This document shows, piece after piece, positions 44,704 to 54,184 of a DNA stretch of 64,000 nucleotides. The first letter of the stretch is position 1. Each line of letters starts with the position of its first letter. Made by a program: the position numbers and the translations under genes. The notes under the pieces were generated by a model. The model did no database searches, had not been told where the DNA came from, and saw only the letters and a list, made by a program, of their open reading frames with translations. Origin of the DNA: Marinobacter azerbaijanicus (GTDB lineage Bacteria; Pseudomonadota; Gammaproteobacteria; Pseudomonadales; Oleiphilaceae); contig NZ_JASSVS010000010.1 in assembly GCF_030250645.1 (NCBI RefSeq), forward strand, positions 104,325 through 168,324. Direction: 5' to 3'.

Positions 44704-45021
44704 ATGAGCGGACCAGACAAGCCAAAAGTGATTGGCGAGGAATGGAGTGACGAGCGGGTAAAGAGTTTTCTGGCGATTACGCCTTACGATAGCCGCATCA
44801 ACGCCGACTTCAATGCCCTGATCAAGGCGTACCAGGCAATGATTGCTGAAGACTTCGAGCGTTTCGTTGGGTTCTTCGTGGAAGCCGGGCGGGATCTGAA
44901 TGCCGTGGACGAACACGGTGACACCATTCTGGATGTGGTGTCCCGGCATCGGCGCAGTACGGCCTATGCGGATATTCTGAAAAAGGCGGGAGCAAAAACA
45001 ACGGCAGACGCCGGGACCTGA
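44704..45021 (+). CDS. PA4642-like small protein with ankyrin-like end
   Basis: 105 residues from the ATG at 44704 (AGAGAGACT upstream). The N-terminal MSGPDKPKVIGEEWSDERVKSFL-type opening matches a conserved small protein family of pseudomonads and relatives; the second half (GRDLNAVDEHGDTILDVVSRH) looks like a single ankyrin-type repeat. Function unknown. A GC hairpin (45010-45029) overlaps its stop and separates it from the convergent hsp20 gene. Confidence 0.8.
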   Translation: MSGPDKPKVIGEEWSDERVKSFLAITPYDSRINADFNALIKAYQAMIAEDFERFVGFFVEAGRDLNAVDEHGDTILDVVSRHRRSTAYADILKKAGAKTTADAGT

Positions 45022-45053
45022 GGCCCGGCTTCTACCTTCTATGGACTGCCGAA

Positions 45054-45509
45054 TTACTGAACGTCTACCTCGATAGCCTTGGGCACAGCCGGTTCGGCCT
45101 TGGTCAGTGTCAAGGACAGAACACCATCCTTGAAGTTGGCCTTGATGCTGTTTTCGTCCACGTTCTCTGGCAGGGTAAACCGGCGCAGGAAGCTACCGTA
45201 GACCCGCTCAATGCGGTGATGCTTCTTGTCATCGGTTTCTTCCTCGTGCTTGCGTTCACCCTGAATGCTCAGCACGCCATCCTGGACAGTGACTTTCACG
45301 TCATCCTTTGACATGCCCGGCAGTTCTGCCTCGATGTTGTAGGCCTCCGGGGTTTCCTTGATGTCCACTGCGGGGGCCCAGTCGCTGCGGCTGAACAGGT
45401 CTTTTCCTTCCCGTTCACCATTGCCGCGGGTCAGGCCGAACAGCCGGTTGTAACGGTTCATCAGGTCATCAAATTCACTGACTGGATTCCAGCGGGTTAT
45501 GTTAGCCAT
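45054..45509 (-). CDS. Hsp20/alpha-crystallin small heat-shock protein
   Basis: 151 residues with an alpha-crystallin domain (about 45-140): DWAPAVDIKETPEAYNIEAELPG at its start, DGVLSIQGER, and the conserved ANFKDGVLSLTLTKAEP near the end. A short tail with a basic and IxV-like end (KAIEVDVQ) follows. It holds unfolded proteins under heat or other stress. Stand-alone gene; the 172-bp upstream region holds its promoter but I see no clear heat-shock sigma signature. Confidence 0.94.
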   Translation of the reverse strand: MANITRWNPVSEFDDLMNRYNRLFGLTRGNGEREGKDLFSRSDWAPAVDIKETPEAYNIEAELPGMSKDDVKVTVQDGVLSIQGERKHEEETDDKKHHRIERVYGSFLRRFTLPENVDENSIKANFKDGVLSLTLTKAEPAVPKAIEVDVQ

Positions 45510-45681
45510 ACGAAACTCCTCCTACGAATCTGAAATTACACATTGATGTCAACTTCGCTCGCGGAACAGCTCCATACCGGTGGCGCCACCCGGATGGTTA
45601 TCCGTGAACTTCTACTATTCCAGAATGTAGTATCGAGTGTTCAGTTTTCAATGGGTGCTCTGCCAGAAATGTTGACTCGGG

Positions 45682-46218
45682 TCAATGTTCTTTCAGGTAC
45701 TCGTCCTTGAGCTTGACGTAGTTGGACGCCGTATAACGAAAGAAGCTCTTCTCCTCGTCCGTCAGTGCCCTCGCCTGGCGGCAGGGAGAGCCAACATACA
45801 GGTATCCGGATTCCAGTGTCTTGCCCGGCGGTACCAGGCACCCGGCGGCGACGATGACTTCGTCTTCCACCACAGCGCCATCCATGATGATGCAGCCCAT
45901 GCCCACCAGAACACGGTTGCCTACCGTGCAGCCATGCAGCAGCGCCTTGTGGCCAATGGTGACATCATCGCCAATAATCAGTGGCCAGCCTCCGGGGTTG
46001 AAATCGCTGGCGTGGGTGATGTGCAACACAGACCCGTCCTGGACACTGCAGCGGTCGCCGATGCGGATCTTGTGCATGTCCCCTCGCACCACGGTCATTG
46101 GCCAGATAGAAACGTCGTTACCTGTCCGGACATCCCCGATCACCAGTGCCGTAGGATCAATCCAGGCGCGTTCTCCAAATTGTGGCGTGTTACCCTTGTG
46201 TGTTCGTACATTCGACAT
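45682..46218 (-). CDS. Gamma-carbonic-anhydrase-like hexapeptide-repeat protein (YrdA family)
   Basis: ATG at 46218 chosen (AGG upstream; the longer frame to 46311 runs through the repeat at 46255-46364). The 178-residue protein is a left-handed beta-helix with hexapeptide repeats (LVIGDVRTGNDVSIWPMTVVRGD, IIGDDVTIGHKALLHGC) and candidate zinc histidines (ITHASD, IGHKALLHGC). Some members are Zn carbonic anhydrases or acyltransferases; function in this subgroup is unproven. Confidence 0.88.
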   Translation of the reverse strand: MSNVRTHKGNTPQFGERAWIDPTALVIGDVRTGNDVSIWPMTVVRGDMHKIRIGDRCSVQDGSVLHITHASDFNPGGWPLIIGDDVTIGHKALLHGCTVGNRVLVGMGCIIMDGAVVEDEVIVAAGCLVPPGKTLESGYLYVGSPCRQARALTDEEKSFFRYTASNYVKLKDEYLKEH

Positions 46219-46254
46219 TACATATACCTGTGTAGCGTTTACCCGGAGGCTCGG

Positions 46255-46364
46255 GGCACCTGTGGGGAGGCCTTTCCAAAACTGTGCGGAGCCATGGATG
46301 GCGGAGCTCAAGCGTCACATGGATGTGCTTGAGCGTGTTTTGGAAAGGCCTCCCCACAGGTGCC
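46255..46364. repeat. Long perfect inverted repeat (28-bp arms) with nested hairpin
   Basis: 46255-46282 and 46337-46364 are perfect reverse complements (28 bp; CCTGTGGGGAGGCC core). The 54-bp loop contains a second hairpin (GCTCAAG...CACAT / ATGTG...CTTGAGC, 46306-46334). It lies between yrdA-like and prlC genes on opposite strands. This shape is that of a small intergenic palindromic element; I recall similar sequences in Marinobacter genomes, unverified. Confidence 0.8.
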
Positions 46365-46423
46365 TAACCCCGAAGTGTAGCACTCGAAGCTACCTGACAA
46401 ATTAATGGCTGAGAAGGGGACTT

Positions 46424-48469
46424 ATGAACAACCCGTTACTGACCGACGACCTGTTGCCCAAGTTTGACCATGTTCGCACCGAGCACATGGAACCGGCAAT
46501 TGACCAGATTCTCAGCGAAAACCGCGTGAAAATCTCGCAAATAGCGCAGCAGGACGAGCCCACCTGGGAAACCCTTGCGCAACCGATGCAGGCAACCGAA
46601 GATCGCCTGGAAAGAGCCTGGTCCGTTATTTCCCATCTCAACGGTGTGATGAACAATGATGAGCTGCGCAAGGTGTACAAGAGCTGCCTGGAAAAGCTCA
46701 CCGAATACAGCACCGAGCTGAGCCAGAATTCGGAGCTCTGCGAAGCCTACAAGAAGCTGGCAGCAAGCGATGAATACAAGGAGCTGAGCGAAGCCCAGCG
46801 CAAGTCGGTGGACAATACTCTGCGTGATTTCCACCTTGGGGGTGTCGACCTGCCCCAGGAGAAAAAAGAGCAGTACGCCAATCTGTCCATGGAGCTATCG
46901 GAGCTGTCCAACCGCTTCAGTGATAATGTTCTGGATGCCACCCAGCACTGGTTCAAGCACATCACCAACGTGGAAGAGCTGGCGGGTGTTCCGGAAACTG
47001 CCCTGGAGGGCGCGAAGCAGGCAGCGCAGCAGAAGGATCTTGATGGCTACGTGATCACCCTGGATTTCCCCAGCTTCTACCCGGTGATGACCTACTGCGA
47101 TAACCGTGACCTGCGCCGGGAAGTCTACGAGGCGTTTGTCACCCGGGCTTCGGACATGGGCCCGGATGCAGGAACCTGGGACAATACACCGGTAATGGCG
47201 GAAATTCTCAAACGCCGCCATGCCATGGCGCAGTTGCTCGGTTTCAACAATTACGCCGAGCGTTCCCTTGCCACCAAGATGGCCCGCAGCGTCGATGAGG
47301 TTCTGGATTTTCTGAATCAGCTGGCGGCCAAGTCCAAACCCATGGCCGAGCGGGAATTTGCCGATCTGAAAGCGTTCGCCAAAGACATCCATGGTGTTGA
47401 AGACCTGCAAGCCTGGGACGTCGGTTACTTCAGCGAAAAATTGCGTCAGCAGCGCTACGATATCTCACCAGAAACCCTGCGCCCCTGGTTCCCCGTCAAC
47501 AAGGTGGTGCCCGGCCTGTTTGCCGTTGCCGAGAAACTGTTCGACGTGCAGATTGAAGCCAAACCCGACGTGGAAACCTGGCACCCGGATGTCACGGCCT
47601 ATTGCATCAGCCGTAACGGCGACCCCCTGGCCTGGTTCTATTTCGACCTGTATGCGCGTCAGGGTAAACGCGGTGGCGCCTGGATGGCCGATTGCCGGGT
47701 ACGCTGGCGCAACCTGCGCGGCGAGCTACAGCTGCCGGTGGCCTTCCTGACCTGTAACTTCACGCCTCCGGTAAACGGCAAACCGTCACTGCTGACCCAC
47801 GACGAAGTCACCACCCTGTTCCATGAGTTCGGTCATGGCCTGCATCACATGCTGACGCAGGTAGACGTGCTGGACGTATCCGGAATCAATGGTGTCGCGT
47901 GGGATGCCGTGGAACTGCCGTCCCAGTTCCTGGAAAACTGGTGCTGGAACCCGGAGTCATTGGCGCTGATCGCCTCTCACTATGAAACCGGCGAGCCGTT
48001 GCCAGAGGATCTGCTGCAGAAAATGTTGGCGGCCAAAAATTTCCAGTCCGGCATGGCCATGGTCAGGCAACTGGAGTTCTCCCTGTTCGACTTCCGCCTG
48101 CACGCTGAATTTACCCCGGAAGCGCCCACGAACCCGCTGGACATGCATCGCAAGGTACGCAGCGAAATTGCCGTGGTGGAAGCACCGGAATTCAACCGTT
48201 TCCCGAACAGCTTTTCCCACATCTTCTCGGGCGGCTATGCGGCAGGCTATTACAGCTACAAGTGGGCGGAGGTACTGGCAGCGGATGCCTTCTCACTGTT
48301 TGAGGAAAGGGGCATTTTCGATCCGGAAACCGGCAAGGCGTTCCTGCACAACATCCTTGAAAAAGGCGGCTCCCAGGAACCGATGGAACTTTTCAAGGCA
48401 TTCCGTGGTCGTGAGCCAGAGGTGAATGCGTTGTTGAAACAGAGCGGTATTACGGATGAGGCTGCGTGA
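46424..48469 (+). CDS. prlC: Oligopeptidase A (M3 family metallopeptidase)
   Basis: 681 residues, usual length. The zinc site is HEFGHGLHH near residue 464 with a downstream Glu in the ENWCWNPES segment. N- and C-terminal helical domains surround a narrow channel, so it cuts short peptides, including signal peptide fragments. It is cytoplasmic. yheV follows after a repeat-bearing gap, the usual neighbour. Confidence 0.96.
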   Translation: MNNPLLTDDLLPKFDHVRTEHMEPAIDQILSENRVKISQIAQQDEPTWETLAQPMQATEDRLERAWSVISHLNGVMNNDELRKVYKSCLEKLTEYSTELSQNSELCEAYKKLAASDEYKELSEAQRKSVDNTLRDFHLGGVDLPQEKKEQYANLSMELSELSNRFSDNVLDATQHWFKHITNVEELAGVPETALEGAKQAAQQKDLDGYVITLDFPSFYPVMTYCDNRDLRREVYEAFVTRASDMGPDAGTWDNTPVMAEILKRRHAMAQLLGFNNYAERSLATKMARSVDEVLDFLNQLAAKSKPMAEREFADLKAFAKDIHGVEDLQAWDVGYFSEKLRQQRYDISPETLRPWFPVNKVVPGLFAVAEKLFDVQIEAKPDVETWHPDVTAYCISRNGDPLAWFYFDLYARQGKRGGAWMADCRVRWRNLRGELQLPVAFLTCNFTPPVNGKPSLLTHDEVTTLFHEFGHGLHHMLTQVDVLDVSGINGVAWDAVELPSQFLENWCWNPESLALIASHYETGEPLPEDLLQKMLAAKNFQSGMAMVRQLEFSLFDFRLHAEFTPEAPTNPLDMHRKVRSEIAVVEAPEFNRFPNSFSHIFSGGYAAGYYSYKWAEVLAADAFSLFEERGIFDPETGKAFLHNILEKGGSQEPMELFKAFRGREPEVNALLKQSGITDEAA

Positions 48470-48487
48470 TTAGAACCGGAACAGGAT

Positions 48488-48579
48488 TTGTCGGATTACG
48501 GCCTGCGGCCTAATTAATCCGACCTACTGTGAACTTGAGCCTTTCGTAGGTCGGATTAGGCGAAGCCGTAATCCGACAA
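48488..48579. repeat. Intergenic palindromic repeat (TCGGATTACGGC type)
   Basis: TTGTCGGATTACGGC (48488-48502) pairs with its reverse complement at 48565-48579, and TAATCCGACCTAC (48515-48527) pairs with 48546-48558 inside it. It lies between prlC and yheV. Such repeats (GTAGGTCGGATTA) are widespread in gammaproteobacterial intergenic regions; a role in RNA stability is inferred. Confidence 0.8.
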
Positions 48580-48603
48580 CCGCAACAGAATTCGGAGCAT
48601 TTC

Positions 48604-48858
48604 ATGCCAACCCCAAAACGCTTCATCGCCGGTGCTGTCTGCCCCCGCTGTGCGGAGATGGACAAAATTATGATGTTCACCACTGATGAAGATGAACAGG
48701 TCCGCGAATGCGTGGCCTGCGGTTTCACGGACGCGATGTCTGATACCCCGGAGCCCCCGGCCAACCCTGAGCTGGAAACCCGCGTCAATAAACGCAGCAA
48801 CGAGGATGACCATACGGTCAAACAGGTGGTGTTTTTCAAGTCTGGCGAGGAGGACTGA
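48604..48858 (+). CDS. yheV: YheV-family putative metal-binding protein
   Basis: 84 residues. Two CxxC pairs (VCPRCAEMDKI and RECVACGFTD) form a zinc-ribbon-like site; the C-terminus ends in QVVFFKSGEED. The family is conserved downstream of prlC in gammaproteobacteria; function is unknown. Confidence 0.92.
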   Translation: MPTPKRFIAGAVCPRCAEMDKIMMFTTDEDEQVRECVACGFTDAMSDTPEPPANPELETRVNKRSNEDDHTVKQVVFFKSGEED

Positions 48859-49236
48859 GGGTCCTGTGCTTTGTGTCCGTAGCCTGATTGTTTGAGGGCT
48901 GCGAGGGGGCAGGGGGAGTTTTTCCCTTGGAAATGGAACTCGCTTCGCTCAGACACCCATTTCTGGCGGGAAAAATCCCCCTACCCCCTCACGACAGCAC
49001 CAGGGCAATATCGCTTTGGAGCGATTCGCAAACAAAGAACTCTATAGCAATGCCACGTGCCAGATAACCTGTCACGGGGCGATAACTGTTCAGTCCAGCC
49101 GGGAGGGTGTGGGGGTACCCTTTATGGCGGGAAAAAGGTGTTTGAGCGAAGCGAGTTCTTTTTCCCAGAAGAAAGGGTACCCCTGCGACCTCCCAGCCCC
49201 ACAACAGTCAGGCTACAAGAAGGCCAACTCCCAAGC
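48859..49236. other. 378-bp intergenic region with two stem-loop repeats
   Basis: No gene. Two elements: 48911-48982 (AGGGGGA...TCCCCCT arms) and 49112-49183 (GGGGTACCCTTT and its reverse complement). They carry the inverted 12-mers CTCGCTTCGCTC (about 48939-48950) and GAGCGAAGCGAG (49144-49155), so they may be two diverged copies of one repeat in opposite orientation. Confidence 0.6.
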
Positions 49237-50559
49237 TTAAAGAACCATAGCCGCCACCCAGCCAAAGCCCAACAGGGGAAGGTTGTAGTGCAGGAACGTA
49301 GGCACCACCGTATCCCAGATGTGATTGTGCTGGCCATCGACGTTGAGGCCGGCGGTGGGGCCGAGGGTGGAGTCGGAGGCCGGGGAGCCGGCGTCGCCCA
49401 GGGCGCCGGCGGTACCCACCAGGGCCACGATGGCCAGTGGGCTGAAGCCCAACTCCAGGGCCAGGGGCACGTACAGGGCAGCGATGATGGGGATGGTGGA
49501 GAACGACGAGCCGATACCCATGGTGATCAGCAGGCCCACGACCAGCATCAGTAACGCTGCCAGGGCCTTGTTGTCGCCGATGGTTCCGACGGAGCTTTCC
49601 ACCAGGGTGGCGATTTCGCCGGTTTCGCGCATCACTTCCGCAAAGCCGGAGGCGGCGATCATGATGAAGCCGATCATCGCCAGCATTTTCATGCCTTCGG
49701 TGAACAGGTCATCGGCCTCTTTCCATTTCACCACGCCAGACAGGTTGAACAATACGAACCCCGCCAGCGCGCCCAGAATCATCGAGCCCAGCCACAGCTG
49801 GACCACAAACGCCGTCACAATGGCGATCAGGGCCATGAATAAGGTGCCGCCGTTGTATTTCACATCCACCCGTTCGGTGCGGGCAATGGCATCCAGTTTG
49901 TAGTGGCGCTCGCCGCGATAGCTGAAGAAGACCGCCACCAGCAGGCCGCAGAGCATGCCCAGGGCTGGCAGCGCCATGGCGGACATGACGTTGAGGCCGG
50001 TGGCGTCGATTCCGTTCTCCCCTACATTCGCCAGCAGGATTTCATTCAGGTAGATGGCGCCAAAGCCCACGGGCAGGAACATATAGGGGGTGATCAGACC
50101 AAAGGTCAGCACACAGGCCACCAGACGGCGGTCCATATTCAGTTTTGCCATCACATACAGTAACGGCGGCACCACCAGCGGGATGAAGGCGATGTGGATC
50201 GGCAGGATGTTCTGGGACGACATGGCGATGGCCAGCAGCAGGCCGACAATCAGCAGGCGGATGCCGCCGGCCGCCTTGCCTTCATCCTGCCTGCCTACCA
50301 GGCCCAGGGCCTTGTCGGCCAGGGCATGGGCGAGGCCGGATTTGCCAATGGCAACGGCGAACGCGCCAAGCGTGGCGTAGGACAGGGCGACGGTGGCGCC
50401 GCCCCCAAGGCCTTCGTTAAACGCGGCGATGGTGGCGTCCAGGGACAGGCCGCTGATCAGGCCGCCGGCAACGGCGCCGATGATAAGGGCAACTACAACA
50501 TGGATACGGCATAAACTCAGGACGAGCATGATACCTACCGCAGCAACAACGGCATTCAT
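49237..50559 (-). CDS. Na+/H+ antiporter family transporter (NhaC-like)
   Basis: 440 residues, about 11-12 transmembrane segments. Conserved elements include SSQNILPIHIAFIPLVVPPLL, ITMGIGSSFSTIPIIAALYVP and GTAGALGDAGSPASDSTLGPT, the last typical of the family. It probably exchanges cytoplasmic Na+ for protons, or transports a small organic anion; substrate not proven. A marine, Na+-cycling host fits. Confidence 0.85.
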   Translation of the reverse strand: MNAVVAAVGIMLVLSLCRIHVVVALIIGAVAGGLISGLSLDATIAAFNEGLGGGATVALSYATLGAFAVAIGKSGLAHALADKALGLVGRQDEGKAAGGIRLLIVGLLLAIAMSSQNILPIHIAFIPLVVPPLLYVMAKLNMDRRLVACVLTFGLITPYMFLPVGFGAIYLNEILLANVGENGIDATGLNVMSAMALPALGMLCGLLVAVFFSYRGERHYKLDAIARTERVDVKYNGGTLFMALIAIVTAFVVQLWLGSMILGALAGFVLFNLSGVVKWKEADDLFTEGMKMLAMIGFIMIAASGFAEVMRETGEIATLVESSVGTIGDNKALAALLMLVVGLLITMGIGSSFSTIPIIAALYVPLALELGFSPLAIVALVGTAGALGDAGSPASDSTLGPTAGLNVDGQHNHIWDTVVPTFLHYNLPLLGFGWVAAMVL

Positions 50560-50671
50560 GGCAAACTCCGGGATGTCAGCAATGGCTTTCAGCGCCCTGA
50601 GGCAGGGTGCGGTTCAGGAAAGCGCGCTAATGTGCAGGAAACAGTCGCTGCAGTCAAAACCGTGATTACCG

Positions 50672-50902
50672 TTATTCGTTACCCACGTAAACAAAGCGGG
50701 GTACCTGTTCGCCGGCTACTTCCACGGTTTCGCGGAACATGGCCAGGGGTCTGACCCACAGGCTGTAGTCGCCATAGAGGCAGCGATAGACCACCATCTG
50801 CTCTTCGGTTTCGCTGTGGCGGGCCACCCCGAGGACGTCGTAATCCATGCCTTTGTAGTGGCGATAACGTCCGGGGCGGATTTCCGGTTTCTTGTCGGTC
50901 AT
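50672..50902 (-). CDS. DUF1653 family protein
   Basis: 76 residues from the ATG at 50902 (CGGAGAAGCATACA upstream); the longer frame is rejected. The pattern RPGRYRHYKGMDYDVLGVARH-type and LYGDYSLWVRPLAMF is the DUF1653 fold. Function is unknown; related small proteins occur as stand-alone genes or as domains of larger enzymes. Confidence 0.88.
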   Translation of the reverse strand: MTDKKPEIRPGRYRHYKGMDYDVLGVARHSETEEQMVVYRCLYGDYSLWVRPLAMFRETVEVAGEQVPRFVYVGNE

Positions 50903-51074
50903 TGTATGCTTCTCCGCACGTAGTGCATGGCTACGTGTTTGTGCAGGGCTGCAGGGCGGACGCCGTCCGTGCAAAGGACTAGACTTGTAGTGATTGACCG
51001 CACGGAAGCACCAGGTCTGACTACTGGCTTCGTCAGTTTAGTTTAATTCTTCGGTTCCGGGTAAAACGGCCACT

Positions 51075-52874
51075 ATGAGATCTACTGTTGCCTGCCAATT
51101 TGTGCGGTTACTGCTGCTGGCGCTGCTACTGCTGCCTGCCCAGACACTTGCGCAAAGTACTGCTGTTGCCTGGCTCGAAGCCCCGGAATCGGAGGCGGGA
51201 ATCGAGGATATCCGGGCATTGCCTGAATCGCAATGGCAGCGGAAGGCCAGCGATGAAACCCTTAACTTTGGCTTCAGCGACAGCAGTTTCTGGCTCCGGG
51301 TAGAGGTGCCTCCAGATCCTTTCAACCGAGTGCTGGAGATTGGCTATCCCCTGCTGGACGACGTCCGGCTCTACTGGTTTGTGGGTGGAGAGCGGGTAGA
51401 AGATTACGCCACCGGTGACCGCCGTGTGTTCAGTTCACGCCCGATCCACCACCGTAATTTTGTCTTCCTGGTGCCCTCCAATACCGAGCCCGCCACCGCC
51501 TATATCCGCGTTCGCAGCGAGGGTTCAGTGCAGATACCGGTGCGGGTCATTGCGTCGGCGGACTTCCTCGCGGGCGAACAGCTTGATTACGGCTGGCAGG
51601 CGCTGTTCCTCGGGATCATGATCTCCATGGCCCTGTACAACCTGTTTCTTTTCGTGATGGTCCGCCATCCGGCCTACCTGTGGTATGTGCTCACCGTTGT
51701 TGCCTCGGCGCTGGTGTTGCTCAATTTCAGCGGCCTGGTGTTCCAGTGGTTGTGGCCGGACATCCCGATCCTGAACCGCTATTTCACGGCACCGGCCATC
51801 TCTGCCAATATCTTTTTCGCTGCCATGTTCACGCTGAGCTTTCTGGCGGTACGACGATACAGCCCGGTCTCCCACCGGCTGCTGCAGCTGGTCGTGGTGC
51901 TCAGCGCTGGCTGTTTTATCTATGGCCTGTTTGGCAGTTATCAGAGCGCCACGGCGGTCATCAGTGTGGTCGCGGCCGTCGTTACCCCGCTTACCTGGTT
52001 GATAGGCCTTGTGGTCTGGTATCGGGGGCAGGTGCTGGCCGGCTTCTACGTTGTCGCATGGACGCCACTGCTGCTGGGCCACCTGGTAATGGCTCTCAGC
52101 AAAATGGGCCTGATTCCCACCAACAGTCTGACCGAGGTGGCGCCCCAGATCGGTGTTGCACTGGAAGTTGTCCTGTTGTCTTTCGCCCTCGCCTATCGCA
52201 TGAATCTTGAGCGACAACGCCGGATTGAGGCCCAGGAGCATGCCCTGGAAGTCCAGCGCCAGGCCAACCAGACCCTGGAGGTGCGGGTTCAGGAGCGTAC
52301 GGAAGAGCTGGAACAGGTTAATGAACAGCTAAAGGCTGTCTCCATCACTGACGGACTGACCCAGGTGGCCAACCGTCGTCGGTTCGACGAGAAACTGGAA
52401 ACCGAGTGGAACCGTGCCCTGAGACAGGGCCACCCTCTCAGTCTGATACTGATGGATATTGATCATTTCAAGCGAGTCAACGATGAGCTTGGCCACCTGG
52501 CAGGCGACGATTGCCTGGTCAGCATTGCTCGGGTCTGCGCCGATGAAATACAGCGATCAGGGGATTTGCTGGCGCGATACGGTGGCGAGGAGTTCAGCGT
52601 GCTGCTGCCGGCCACGCCGGAGCATGGGGCCGTCAGTGTGGCAGAACGACTGCGTGTGGCGGTCGCTGCAACGCCGGTTCATGTGGGTGACCCCAGCAGC
52701 CCGGTGCCCCTGTCCGTCAGCGTCGGTGTCGCGACGATTATTCCGGCCCCCGGGAGCCGCCCTGCAGAACTCATAGGTCAGGCTGATGAGGCCCTCTACG
52801 CGGCGAAAGACGCCGGCCGTAATCAGGTGATGGTGTACAGAGGCAGCGGAAGCCGGGGGATTACCGGTACCTGA
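51075..52874 (+). CDS. 7TMR-DISM sensor diguanylate cyclase
   Basis: 599 residues. A signal peptide (LLLLALLLLPAQTLAQS, 1-27) is followed by a periplasmic jelly-roll 7TMR-DISMED2 domain (about 45-160; FWLRVEV, VFLVPSNTEP), seven transmembrane helices (about 175-375), a short coiled coil (ALEVQRQANQTLEVRVQERTEELEQVNEQL), and a GGDEF domain. GGEEF is intact (RYGGEEFSVLLP), and an RxxD inhibitory site (RSGD) is five residues before it. It makes c-di-GMP in response to a periplasmic ligand, probably a carbohydrate; the ligand is unknown. Confidence 0.93.
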   Translation: MRSTVACQFVRLLLLALLLLPAQTLAQSTAVAWLEAPESEAGIEDIRALPESQWQRKASDETLNFGFSDSSFWLRVEVPPDPFNRVLEIGYPLLDDVRLYWFVGGERVEDYATGDRRVFSSRPIHHRNFVFLVPSNTEPATAYIRVRSEGSVQIPVRVIASADFLAGEQLDYGWQALFLGIMISMALYNLFLFVMVRHPAYLWYVLTVVASALVLLNFSGLVFQWLWPDIPILNRYFTAPAISANIFFAAMFTLSFLAVRRYSPVSHRLLQLVVVLSAGCFIYGLFGSYQSATAVISVVAAVVTPLTWLIGLVVWYRGQVLAGFYVVAWTPLLLGHLVMALSKMGLIPTNSLTEVAPQIGVALEVVLLSFALAYRMNLERQRRIEAQEHALEVQRQANQTLEVRVQERTEELEQVNEQLKAVSITDGLTQVANRRRFDEKLETEWNRALRQGHPLSLILMDIDHFKRVNDELGHLAGDDCLVSIARVCADEIQRSGDLLARYGGEEFSVLLPATPEHGAVSVAERLRVAVAATPVHVGDPSSPVPLSVSVGVATIIPAPGSRPAELIGQADEALYAAKDAGRNQVMVYRGSGSRGITGT

Positions 52875-52876
52875 TG

Positions 52877-53263
52877 TCAGTTCTTCAGCTTGTAGCGGCC
52901 CGGCCCGAGAAAAATAACGGCGATTGCAATAAACAGGAAGAAGCCCTGCAGTTCCAGTGCCCATCCACCATTGTTACCCAGGGCCATCAGCTCGTGACTA
53001 TGCACCAGGGCAATGGCCACCAGCATGTTGAAGGCAATCAGCAGGGCGCCAATACGGGTCTGGTAGCCCAGGATCACCATCAGCGGCGCCAGTAACTCGC
53101 CAATGAACACCCCCCAGGCAAAAAACGCGGGAATACCATGGCTGGCCAGTTGGCCCTCGATAAAGCCAATGCCATGGAACAGCTTGGCAATGCCGTGAAA
53201 CAGCAGCAGGCCGCCAAGGGCCAGTCGAACAATCAGCTTTCCAAGGTCCGCGTTCTCGAGCAA
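52877..53263 (-). CDS. DoxX family membrane protein
   Basis: 128 residues, four hydrophobic segments. The first is preceded by the family's LGKLIVRLALGGLLLFHGIAKLF-type start. DoxX-like proteins are inner membrane proteins linked to thiol or redox stress in some bacteria; role here is unknown. Convergent with the diguanylate cyclase after 2 bases. Confidence 0.88.
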   Translation of the reverse strand: MLENADLGKLIVRLALGGLLLFHGIAKLFHGIGFIEGQLASHGIPAFFAWGVFIGELLAPLMVILGYQTRIGALLIAFNMLVAIALVHSHELMALGNNGGWALELQGFFLFIAIAVIFLGPGRYKLKN

Positions 53264-53334
53264 CGTCTATCTCCCGTCTGGTAAGGATTGTGAATCAGCG
53301 GGCAAGCCTAAACGTTTTTTGGCCGGGCAGGAAG

Positions 53335-54042
53335 TTACAGGCCAGCGCCCAGGGACAGGCGTATGTGATTGCGCACCAGCAGATTTTCCCAATAGTGTTT
53401 CATCCAGTCCCAGGCAGCGTTCCTGGTCTGTTCCACGAACGGATCGAGATTCAGTTCGTAGTAATCCGGTGTGCCCGCAATCTGCAACATGGTTACGGTA
53501 ATGGAATGGTCCAGTTCATTGGCGAAAGGTTCACCGATCAGCTGGTGTGCCAGCAGGTTGGCTCGTGTTGCCTCCACATCCACCAGTTCGCTGGCCCGGG
53601 TGGAGCGGTTGTTCTCACACATCTCCTCCAGCAGACGATGGCAGAGGTAGGCCCGGATAAGCAGACCGTCCAGGCCATCGTAACGGACCAGAAGAATCGA
53701 TGGCCGGGTGAAATAGCCAATGGCCGCCGCCACGAAGGGTTCGAACAGCTCGGCCTTGCCGGCTTCTCTGGCGCAGGCTTCGACACACTCGATCAGTCTG
53801 GGCGCCATTTCGATGTACTCAATGGCAAACTGGAACAGGCAGGTTGCCGGCTGGTAACCATCAATTGTGATGGTCGCAGGCAAGCACGACGCCCTTTCCC
53901 GCATCTGCTCGAGAAAGGTGCCGGAACGGGCTTCCTGCCTGCGTGCCTGGTCAATGATGTCGAGAACTACCTTTGGTGTCATTTCAGGAGTTGCCGGTTT
54001 CTGAACGGAATGGGGTCGCAAGGCGCCTCCCGTTGTACGCAT
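53335..54042 (-). CDS. Unknown conserved-looking protein
   Basis: 235 residues, helix-rich and without signal peptide or membrane segment. Long helices (LFEPFVAAAIGYFTRPSILL, GLLIRAYLCHRLLEEMCENN) suggest an all-alpha fold. No family is recognised. The start at 54042 has weak support; an ATG at 53982 is the alternative. Upstream region to the MATE gene is 142 bp. Confidence 0.6.
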   Translation of the reverse strand: MRTTGGALRPHSVQKPATPEMTPKVVLDIIDQARRQEARSGTFLEQMRERASCLPATITIDGYQPATCLFQFAIEYIEMAPRLIECVEACAREAGKAELFEPFVAAAIGYFTRPSILLVRYDGLDGLLIRAYLCHRLLEEMCENNRSTRASELVDVEATRANLLAHQLIGEPFANELDHSITVTMLQIAGTPDYYELNLDPFVEQTRNAAWDWMKHYWENLLVRNHIRLSLGAGL

Positions 54043-54184
54043 GGGGTCATCAGAGGCATTGGGAAGCGGCTGGCTACCGCAACATGCCTGCCTTTTTCAC
54101 AAGTGTAGACGAGATTTGGAGGGCTGCGATGGTGTCCACATTAAAAGCTGACGCAGTTTGATGCGGTCAGCGGCCAACAAAGGG

